Source of the DNA: Psychrobacter fulvigenes
Lineage (GTDB): Bacteria; Pseudomonadota; Gammaproteobacteria; Pseudomonadales; Moraxellaceae
Assembly: GCF_904846155.1 (NCBI RefSeq)
Contig: NZ_CAJGZP010000001.1
Coordinates: 2,232,001 to 2,296,000 of the forward strand
Length of the DNA stretch: 64,000 nt
Reading direction: 5' to 3'
Position numbers and translations under genes: made by a program. The stretch's first letter is position 1. Every line of letters starts with the position of its first letter. Shown here in pieces: positions 28,896 to 38,400 of the stretch. The notes beneath the pieces were generated by a model, which saw only the letters and a program-made list of their open reading frames with translations, did no database searches and was not told the DNA's origin.

Positions 28896-29486
28896 TAATA
28901 TCTCCTACTTCATGACTACTATACCGACAATCTTATTTTGGATTCTCTATACTCCTTTTAAAGCCAAAAGAGACTCCTTAGCTGTGTATTAAGGAAGCTC
29001 TAAATATGAGTTTCCCGCACCATATTTACATCTAGCTTTTATCAACGCTTAGAATTCAATACCTTACTACCCACCTGTAAACCTTCTATGAAAAAACTCT
29101 AGTATTTATCCTATACTATTGAATAACCTGCCTATTTTTGTCATAAAACTGACAAAAAATGCAACCTCTTTTCTTTTTTAACGCTAAGCTTGCTTTATCG
29201 ACATCACCTTAGGGAATTCCTCCTCACGCCAACACTTAGTCTATGGCATATTTCTTGCATACTTCTCCCTAAATTTGGTGACTTTTATCATTAATCATGT
29301 TTTAGTTACTGTCTATGATATAAGCACTTTAATTATTCAAAACGATGATATTAAAGTAATGCCATTGCTAAAATATGAGTAGTAAGAAGAAGATGCGTTG
29401 AGTACTACATCTAGTAGACTAGGCGAGTTTGACACGGACAATCATACTTTTTAGGCTCGGTATAAATTTAGCTTTGAGGAAAAAAG
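28896..29486. promoter_or_regulatory. Region between IS copy A and the surface cluster
   Basis: About 590 AT-rich bases with no gene. It should carry the promoter of the five-gene surface cluster. A decayed copy of the 99-bp MITE occupies about 29360-29460, ending 24 bases before the first start codon. Confidence 0.45.
29360..29462 (-). repeat. Decayed 99-bp MITE, copy 3
   Basis: This stretch aligns along its whole length with the MITE copies at 3.1 and 41.9 kb (same orientation as the 41.9 kb copy). Shared blocks are GAGTAG, AGTACTA, CTAGTAG and ACTTTTT, and the right end CGGTAT matches TTGGTAT. The left TA is lost and many positions differ, so it is an older insertion. It lies immediately before the first gene of the surface cluster and may form part of its leader or promoter. 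Confidence 0.6.
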
Positions 29487-29877
29487 ATGCAAGAGAGTAG
29501 CCATACTAGCTTTAAAAAACATACAGACACACAACTTACATTAGGCCTGGCTGTCTCCACTCTTTTGTTCATCGGAATGGGTATCAGCAGCCAAAATGTA
29601 TTGGCCAATCCATTCTTACCATCAACTCCCCCAACCTCTCCAGTAGGCAGCTGCCCAGCTGGCCATAAGATGTACTATATTGGAGCAAACCCACCTGCAT
29701 ATAGTCCTATGAACTCTGAGAATCTCAGTTGGACTAATGGCAACCCTTCCAGAACTTTTACGTTTGTAGAGGCCTCTGGCGATAAGACCTTTTTAATTAA
29801 TTTCCCCCTACTTTTAGACTTAAATAACAACTATGGCGGTACGCCTCCATTTTATGGATCTATCAATGGCGCTACTA

Positions 29878-30714
29878 GGGCGTGTCATCAATTAGCATAG
29901 ATATTTCAGAATAAGCTATACTTAGATCGTATTTAGGAATTTGAGCTCAATGACTATGACAAGACGACATGCCCTACGTGATGACCAATGGGAGAGAATT
30001 AAAGACATTCTACCTGGTAAACCAAGTGACGTTGGTGTTACTGCAAAGGATAACCGCTTGTTCGTAGAAGCGGTTCTGTACCGTTACAAGACCGGCATAC
30101 CTTGGCGTGACCTACCTGAACGCTTTGGCGACTTCAGAGTGATTCATACTCGTTTTAGTCGCTGGTCAAAAAAAGGCGTATGGGAGCAGGTTTTTAATCA
30201 ACTCTCTGAACAATCCGATGACGAATATGCCATGCTAGATGCCACGATTGTTAAAGCCCACCAGCACAGTGCTGGAAAAAAAGGGATCAAGCCATTGGAC
30301 GCAGCAAAGGTGGACTGACGACTAAAATACATACTCGAACAGATGCGCTAGGCAATCCTACTGGCTTTTATCTAACAGGTGGGGCAGCTCATGACCTGTG
30401 TGGCTCAGATGAATTGCTTGATGTCAGTATTAGCCAAACGTGGCTTGCCGATAAAGCTTACGATGCTGATGCCCGCGTTATTGAACCGATTAAAGCAGTG
30501 CAAGGTAATGCAGTTATACCATCTAAGTGTCATCGGCTGCAGCCAAGAGACTTCGATAAAGAGCTTTATAAAGCGAGGCACCTAATAGAGAACTTCTTTG
30601 CCAAGATTAAGCAGTATCGTGCGATTGCCACTCGCTATGATAAGTTAGCCAGTCATTTCCTTAGTGCCATTCACTTAGTTTCTTGTGTCGTTTGGCTTAA
30701 TTGATGACACGCCC
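29878..30714 (+). mobile_element. IS5-family insertion sequence (IS427-like), copy B, inside the surface gene
   Basis: An 837-bp element with the same ends as copy A, in opposite orientation. The junctions read CTA|GGGCG and CGCCC|TAG, so the target was TA, or CTAG if the duplication is four bases. Precise removal restores the host reading frame. Copies A and B show the same length and the same proteins, which points to recent movement. Confidence 0.95.
29950..30704 (+). CDS. IS5-family transposase (two frames joined by -1 frameshift), copy B
   Basis: The protein is the same as in copy A. The first frame runs from ATG 29950 to the stop at 30318. The second frame carries the last two catalytic residues and ends at 30704. 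The slip site is the A7 run at 30276-30282 (GGAAAAAAAGGG), after which the -1 frame reads KKRDQAIGRSKGG. No lesion is seen, so the element may be active. Confidence 0.9.
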
Positions 30715-32660
30715 TAGATCAGCGCTGAATTTGGTTCATAACTCCCCTGCTACCAAAACCAACCACAGTTTAGATATCAGTATTAATCGCCCAGTGAGTA
30801 AAGTCGGTTATAAAATACAAGATTTGGACTCAACTGGCAGCTCTGGTCGAGTACCATACATCGAACAAGTTGACGTCTCAGCTAATCAAGGACAATTAAC
30901 TTTTGATAGCAATTTTCATACTATCAATGCTGCTAGAGACATCGTAACAGCTCGTCAAGGAGAGAACTGTGGTACAGGAGAATGTACTATTGATGCGGCT
31001 TGGAGCTATAATATTGCTGACGCCCTTCTTAATCTAAAACATAGCAATGAGCTGACGCAAAGGAATAGTCCACACGCTGTGGGCTACTCAGACTTCTATT
31101 TCTGTCTTGCTCCTCCCAAACTCGTTGTCAAAAAGCAGCTAGATGCCGCTCGCGTCAATGATAGTAATAACAACCGTGATCAGTTCTCAATCAGTATAAG
31201 CAATGCAACAACACCGCTAAAAACTTTTGTGACTAGTGGCTCAGGACAAGCTATTACTAATGATAATAGCGGTGTGGTAGATCTGACAACCAGTACGACC
31301 TATACCATTACTGAGCGCGTCACCAACAGCCAAAACAACGGCGATATCGCTAATTATAATGCTGCTTATACTTGCAACAATGCTACCACTGGTAGTACGA
31401 CAGTCATGCCTACTGCGGCGATGACTTATAACGCAGCTGCTCAAACCCGCTCATTCACCCTTTCTAATACGACTTATGGGGACGAGATCACTTGTACCAT
31501 CACCAACAGTCCATCTGTCCCATTGAGCTATACGTTTGCAGGTATCGTTTTTAACGACAATGGCGGCATCACGGCTAACGACAGCTCCAAACAGGATATC
31601 TCTGCCACCTTTACTGGTAACCGCAGCTACTATAATGGTGTGTTCGATAGTAACGAATCAGGTATCTTTGCTAGTGGCTTACAAATTAGGCTGACTGACT
31701 GTAGTGGCAGCAATATCGTATCGACTTCACCCAATCCTCAAACCGTGTCAAGTGCTGCAGCCAGCATAGGTAGATACAGTTTTAGCGTCAGTCCAAGTGC
31801 ACTGGTTGGTAAATCAAGAGTTTGTCTGGTTCAGACCGAACCAAGTGCTTGGGAATATAGTGAAGATACGACGATTAATACCCAAGAAGTCGCGCTAGTC
31901 GCTAACGTCTATGATTATAAAACCGAAAAGGACAGCTCAGGTAATGTCACACGCAATCTTGATTTCGGTGAAGTGAAGGCAGCCAATACAGCGTTGGTAC
32001 TCAAAAAATCCCAATATGTACATACCTGTGATAGCGCGCTTAACTATTCTAATATCGCCAATACCAATCAGCCAACGACAGGCTTTAGTAGTAATCCTGC
32101 TAACAATGTCGAGCCAGGTAACTGCATTGCTTATAAGTTAGAAGCTTACAACCGTAGCCACGTTGACTTGAACGAAGTCAAAATTAGCGACTCTTTGCAA
32201 CGCAGCCCCGTTGAGTCTGTATTCAATTTACCAAAACCGTTAGGAAACCCTTCGTCAGTGTTTAGAAGCACCAATACATCAGCGCCTATTGGTGAAAATG
32301 GCATCATTATCTCTGATGGCTTTAACTTGTTAAAAACGCCCGCATCCTCCACAGAACCAAGTAAGGCAACTTTATACTTCAACACCAAATATGGTTCTAA
32401 AAACATAAACCCCTAAATACAATTTATATCAACACTACTCTTAGATAACTGAGACTTCGACTTTTTAACTCTCTTTATATCCATTGATAGGCGTTTAAAG
32501 GTCATTTATAAGTTATTTAATGACGATTTATCATTTCTCTGTGAAAATAAGAATCAAATTAGTGTTGAATTTTTACTAGAAAAACATTGTTCATCGCCAT
32601 AGATTTATATTAATTGGTATGGATATTGCTAGTAAAACCTACCCAACTGAGGAATTTGAT

Positions 32661-33125
32661 ATGAAATCATTTCAATTTTTACGCCATGCTCTTATCGCCA
32701 CTGCAGTATCTGCATGTTTAATCAATATATCTTATGCAGAAGATGCGCTAAAGATGGAGCTACAGGCGAATAAAATTGTAAAAACTGCTGATGGCGAGAT
32801 TAAATATATCTCAGCATCAAACGCTCAGAAGGGTGAGACCGTACAGTATCGCGCTACTTATACCAATGTCATTGACCAACCTATTAGCGATGTTACTGTG
32901 ACTCTCCCTATCCCTGCCAGTATGATATTTACCGGTGAGGCAAAACCAAACAGTGCACAAGCGACTATCGATGGCAAAAATTATGCTGATATGCCGCTTA
33001 TGCGCAAAATAGAGGGCAAATTCGTCAAGGTTCCATTTTCTGAATACAAAGCACTTCGCTGGAATATCAAATTACTTCCTGCGAACAAATCAGCAGACGT
33101 ATCATTAAATACCATCGTTAACTAA
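32661..33125 (+). CDS. Small exported DUF11-like protein
   Basis: A 154-residue protein with a signal peptide (LRHALIATAVSACLINISYA) and a single DUF11-like beta domain: KGETVQYRATYTNVIDQPIS, VTVTLPIPASMIFTGEAKP, and EYKALRWNIKLLPANKSADV. DUF11 domains occur in large bacterial surface proteins; free single-domain forms are less studied. I chose ATG 32661 behind GAGGAATTTGAT; an upstream in-frame start at 32619 lacks a signal. It is the second gene of the cluster, 244 bases after the first and 47 before the third. Confidence 0.8.
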   Translation: MKSFQFLRHALIATAVSACLINISYAEDALKMELQANKIVKTADGEIKYISASNAQKGETVQYRATYTNVIDQPISDVTVTLPIPASMIFTGEAKPNSAQATIDGKNYADMPLMRKIEGKFVKVPFSEYKALRWNIKLLPANKSADVSLNTIVN

Positions 33126-33172
33126 TAATTTTGACCTTAGCCTTTTATTTTTTTACTCAGGAGAATCTCTGG

Positions 33173-35292
33173 ATGAAATCCAGCACCTTTAAGTACTCAG
33201 TATTAACAGTCGGCATCGCAGCAGCCTTTGGTATTAACAATCTTGCAAATGCAGCAGAAATCGTAGCTGAGTCAGCGCCTACCATCGAAAACATAGCCAG
33301 TGCTACCTATAAAATCGGCACTGTTGCCCAAACTCCCGTTCAATCTAATCCAGTAACCGTCAATATCACTCAAAGTGCCGCCTTTAGCTTAACGGCTAAA
33401 AACGATGACGATAATGCTGCCGATGATTATAACCGCGACGTTGAAGTGACTCCCAAAGGCCGAGTGACTTTTAGCCATACTTTAACCAACTCAGGTAACG
33501 TAGAAGATACCTATACGCTGAGCTTGGCTCAGGGTGGTACTATTCCAGGTACAGAGTTTGGGCAAGATCCAACAAGCTCTTATGATCTAGAGGCTACCAA
33601 TGTTACCTATACTACACTACCTATAATGCAGAAGGTATAGATATAGGCACAACTACCGTTACTGGCACTGAGTTCAAAAATACTGACATCATCCTACAGC
33701 CTAATGAGCATGTTGAGATTTCTATCGCGGCAAAAACAACTGGAAACGTTGGTGGTAACTCCCAAAACTTAACCTTGTCGGCAACCAGTGATTTCTTTAC
33801 CACTGCTGATACTAATGCAGCACCATTAATCAACATTAATAACAGTAAGACTAAATTACCCGTATTCAAGATTACCAGTAAGGCTGGTAGCACTCTAAAC
33901 CTGAATGATTCAAGCTCGAAGGTCACGTACACTATAACGGTGAAGAACGATGATAGCGCTGACTATGCAGTGAATGCGAACAATATTACTGTTTTCAATG
34001 GTCTACCAGAAGGCTTACGTTTAGCGGATCAACCGAACCTGAGTGTCAGTAACAATGCCACTATCGTACCAGGTAATGAAGGCAAAGGTACTAGTACTGC
34101 AAACGACAGTATCAGAGTTACTTTATTGAATTTAGCACCAGGTGAAACAGCAACCATCACCTTTGATGTGCAAAAAGATAAAGATGAACCTCTTACAAAT
34201 CCTAAAGAAACGATTAACCACGCTTCTGTCACCTTAAACCTTGGTGAAAACGTAGTCATGTATGATAGTACTGACAGTACTGATACTAAGCAAAATACTG
34301 ATGAGTTTTATCCAGCTGGTGATGATAGTGAGGTCACAGATGGCACCGTTAGTACAGTCACTGGTAGCGACTCTGCAGCGCCTTTAGTTGCCAATCAGCG
34401 TGCAATTAGTCTTACCACACCTACCACCAAAGAGATTCCTACCAATACCGCAGATACTACCTTAGTCACTCATTCGGCTATTATTCAAAACACTGGACAA
34501 GAGGTAGAAGGTGATGAGCCAGGCGAAGTCAAATTCACGATTGCCCCAGACGCCAATAATAAAGTTACCGTAGTGACAGGCTCAGTTGAGCTAGTATATG
34601 ACGCTGATAATAATCCAGCTACACCTAACGCGACTTACACCATCTTACGGGATATTAATGGTGATAATGACCTGACCAATGCTGTGTCGAAAGACGGCGC
34701 GCCAGCTTGGACTGGTATGGCTCCAGGCTCCACTGTTACGATCAACTACCAAGTAGAATCTAACGATGCAGTCTTGGGTACCACGGAAAATATCACCATA
34801 GCTATGGTGTTGGGCGGAAATGACGTACCGACCACAGGTGAGCGTCTGGTCAAAAACAAAACACAAGTGAAAGGTCTGACGCTTGATAAAAAGCAAGCAT
34901 TAAATAAAGCTTGTGCCGCTGGCGCTACCCTTACATTTACACAGGATGTTGTCGCCGCTGAACCTGGTGATTGTATCGTCTATAAGATTACGGCATTTAA
35001 TCAATTCTCAGCGGTAGATGCACGATTTACTTTCGATGATGTGGTCATAACGGATACGACAGATCGCTTTAATAACAAAGCGCAAGTGCTCACGTCAACC
35101 ACTACTCCTGCTTATACTGTCAAGCTTGCCGACGTAGCTGATGCAAATACACTACCCGCAGACAATGCTCATGGAGCAACAGCTGGCTCTACTGCTGTTA
35201 GTGGTACGGTAACTAGCTTAGCGCCGCAAGAGTATGCAGCAATGGTATTTGCTGTACAAATCAATCCTACTGGTGCTGATGGCTCAATTTAA
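33173..35292 (+). pseudogene. Exported DUF11-like repeat protein, frameshifted by a 5-bp tandem duplication
   Basis: The start ATG 33173 follows CAGGAGA, and a signal peptide ends at NNLANAAE. The mature start PTIENIASATYKIG is a motif shared with the next gene. The frame breaks at ACTACACTAC (33611-33620): removing one ACTAC gives VTYTTYNAEGIDIG and a continuous product of about 704 residues ending at 35292. The second half has DUF11-type repeats (VTYTITVKNDDSADYAVNA) and a C-terminal domain with EPGDCIVYKITAFNQ like that of the first gene. As given, the protein stops after about 155 residues. It lacks an anchor. Confidence 0.8.
33611..33620 (+). repeat. Tandem ACTAC x2 at the frameshift
   Basis: Two adjacent copies of ACTAC. 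One copy gives an open frame through the gene and two give a stop, so gain or loss of the unit by strand slippage would switch the gene. Confidence 0.75.
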
Positions 35293-35356
35293 TATTGCGT
35301 AAATTACTTATTTTTATATACCGTTATCTGTGATTAAGGTTTTAGATAACGCAAAA

Positions 35357-35402
35357 ACTGTCCTTACTTAGATTGCTCTAAAAGTAAAAAAGTAAGGACA
35401 GT
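35357..35402. promoter_or_regulatory. Long perfect hairpin between cluster genes 3 and 4
   Basis: ACTGTCCTTACTT and AAGTAAGGACAGT form a perfect 13-bp inverted repeat around a 20-base loop. No T run follows on the plus strand; on the minus strand it runs into TTTTT. It may attenuate or process the transcript between the third and fourth genes, or end antisense transcripts. It lies 37 bases before the fourth start codon. Confidence 0.6.
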
Positions 35403-35438
35403 CCCTATGTTTTGGATTTGATTGGATAATCACGTAAT

Positions 35439-38400
35439 ATGACACTTCACTGTATCGCTCAGTCTACTCGTCTATCGGCTAAAGTAGCCAAACTGTCTGC
35501 ATTAACTGCAGCCATACTGATTATGCAATCAAATTCCGCTGCGGCAGCTACCTCTGATGTGCTCAGCATCATCGATAATATTGCTAATGCCAGCTACACT
35601 GTCAATAACCAAACGGATAACACCTTAAAGTCTGAATCAAATAGAGTACGAGTCAAAGCCTCTGCTCTATCAGAGTATGGTATCAATCTAAGCAAGTCAC
35701 CACGACAAACTGTAGCGCCAGGCAACACTGCCAGCTGGGTAAATGTACTCACAAGCAATAGTTATAATATTCAGACTGTCGATCTAAGGCTAACAATACC
35801 TGATACTTTATCGAATATAAGACTCTATCAGGACTTAAATAACAACGGCATCGTCGATGGTGAAGATAAGCAGCTATTGCTTGATAACTTAACTGCTCAA
35901 ATTAGACTAGGACAAGGCGAAAGCATTCAGCTAATCGTCCAGGCACTAACTGCCGCTGATGCAACCGACGGCGACCTGATAGATATTCAGCTTGGTGCAA
36001 CTGTCGTCGAAGACCCGTCGGTAAAGGCAGTCACAGAGACTGATAGCCTTATCATTGTAAAGCCAGGTATCGGTTTTAAAAACAAATCCTTTGACAGTGA
36101 TCAACCCTCATCGCAAATTAGCAAAGACGTCTATGTCGAAGCCAGTTATGCGCAAGGCAACGTTGATCCTTATAAGCAAGATCAAGTATGGATCACTATC
36201 ACCTCTCCAATGACAGGCGATCGTTATTCATTAAAAGCCATTGAAACAGGTGATAATACTGGTAAATATCGCTTAAATGTACCTACGCAAAACAATGCCA
36301 ATGCGATTAACGATGATATCATTCAGACTCTGCTAGGTGACAAGTTAGTAGCTACTTTAGACGCTTATATTGATATAGAGGGTAATCGCGAAAACATCAC
36401 CACCAATATCAGTAGCAATACCACCATCATCGATGTGCTGCCCAACCTCAAAATAGAAAAAGAAGCTGATGTCAGAACTGCCGAGCTTGGCGATTATGTC
36501 AACTACACCATTAACATCAAAAACGATGGTGAAACGACTGCTTATGACGTCGATTTAAAAGATGCGATGCCACGTGGCTTTGACTATGTACCAGGCACCA
36601 TGCGTATCGACAGTGCAAAAACTGATGACTTCAAAGCAGTTGGTAAATATCAAGTATTAGGCTTAGGTAATCTAACGCCAGGAACCAGCAAAAAAGTCAC
36701 CTATCGCGTTTTGATTGGCTCTTCTGCACTTGGTGGCGACGGTATCAACCGTGCTATCGCTCAAGGTAGCGACTTTGATACGACGGGTGGCACAATCATC
36801 ACTTCTAGAGAGGCGCAGTGGCCAATCGAAGTCAACCGCGGGGTGATGAATACTGATGGCATCATCATCGGTAAGGTCTATCACGACATCAACCGTGACG
36901 GTATCCAACAAAAAGAAGATGGCGAGCTTGGTGTCGCTGGCGTACGTATCTATATGGAGGACGGTAACTTTGTCGTGACCGATCCTGAAGGTAAATACAA
37001 CCTGTATGGTATCAGTGCCAAAACCCACGTCCTAAAAGTAGACCGCACGACTCTGCCTAGAGATACTGAGCTTGTCATCCAAAGCAATCGTAATACTGGC
37101 GATGCCGGTAGCCGCTTCGTCGACCTCAAATACGGCGAGCTGCACCGTGCCGACTTCGCTATCGTCGGTGGTATGGCGGACAGCACCGAACGTCTGAACC
37201 AAGAGCTGATCACTCGTAGCAAAACCATCAGCGCCAAGAACGATACACTCGAAAAAGCCATCAAAAACCAGCTAGCACTGGAGCCTGACTATGACCGTGA
37301 CCGTGATAACAGCGACAATATCGATGCTAGTGGCTGTAAGTCCAATGATGACTTAGATCAAGGTATCAAATGTGACTCAGCGATAGTTGCAGACATGGTC
37401 GAGCCAAATGCTGATCGCGTCAACATGACGGTCAACACCATCAAGCAACCAAAATCTGAGCTGCTAGAAGAGTTCCTCAAAGAAGTACCAAACAACGATG
37501 TAAGCTTTATTAACCTAAGCTCAGGGCAGCAGTTGGCTTCATATAAGCAGCTGGTACAAGTACAAGCGCCACTCGGCTCTCAGTTTACTTTATATGCCAA
37601 TGGCAAAGCAGTATCTGAGCAGCAAATCGGTAAGACCGCCGAGCAGAAAAAACAAAACGTCACTGCCTTTGACTACTATGCGGTAGATCTCAAGCGTGGC
37701 CGTAATACCTTGCGCGGTGTAGCCACTGATATCACTGGGCAAGTCATCTCCGAGCAGAGCATAGAAGTAGTCACCCCTGATAGCCTGCAAGCCATCGACT
37801 ATCGTACGCAAACACAACTGATACAAGCCGATGGTGTCAGCGAATATCAAGTCGTCATCAGTCTAAAAGACCGTGATAACCGTCCTTATGTGGCTTCTAC
37901 CCCGATCACCATCGATACCAATATCGGCCGTATCAACCTAAAAGACAGCAACAAAGACCAAGCGGGCACTCAGGTCACCGTCAGCGGTGGCGAGCTACTG
38001 ATTCCAGTGATTGCACCAAGTGCACCAGGTAAAGGTGAGCTGGTCATCGATACGGGTAGTACCAAGCAAATTATTCCGCTGCAGTTCACTGCCAAGCTAC
38101 GCCCATTGATCGCCGTCGGTATCGTTGAGGGCGCTATCTCACTCAAAGACTTCGATGGCGGCAGCATCACTGATGCTCAAGGCGCATTTGAAAAGGAGCT
38201 GCACGAGTTTTCGGGCAATGATGATTACTCAGCAACTGGTCGTGCCGCTATGTTCCTAAAAGGCAAGGTGCGCGGTGATTATCTACTAACCCTGGCCTAC
38301 GATAGCGACAAAAAAGGCGAGCGCCTGTTCCGTGATATCGAGCCAGGTGAATACTATCCTGTCTATGGCGACTCATCGGCCAAAGGTTTCGATGCGCAGT

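Larger units (their letters stand above)
29487..32416 (+). pseudogene. Exported SdrD/DUF11-like surface protein, split by an IS
   Basis: The first part (29487-29877) has a signal peptide (LAVSTLLFIGMGISSQNVLA) and an N-terminal domain rich in Asn, Pro and Gly. The rest (30715-32416) has Thr/Asn-rich beta domains, an SdrD-like segment (YTFAGIVFNDNGG ... SGLQIRLTDCSG) and a DUF11-like C-terminus (VEPGNCIAYKLEAYNRS). Removing the IS and one TA restores ...SINGATRSALNLVHN in frame with no other lesion, about 697 residues. It has no membrane anchor. It is the first of five exported-protein genes and was probably intact until recently. Confidence 0.8.

Noticed and set aside
28059-30714. Composite transposon formed by the two IS5-family copies
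   Set aside because: The segment between them contains the start of the host surface gene that continues beyond copy B, so it is local DNA rather than cargo.
36672-37264. Antisense open frames inside the giant barrel gene
   Set aside because: They run opposite to a long coherent reading frame and have no start signal or recognisable domain.
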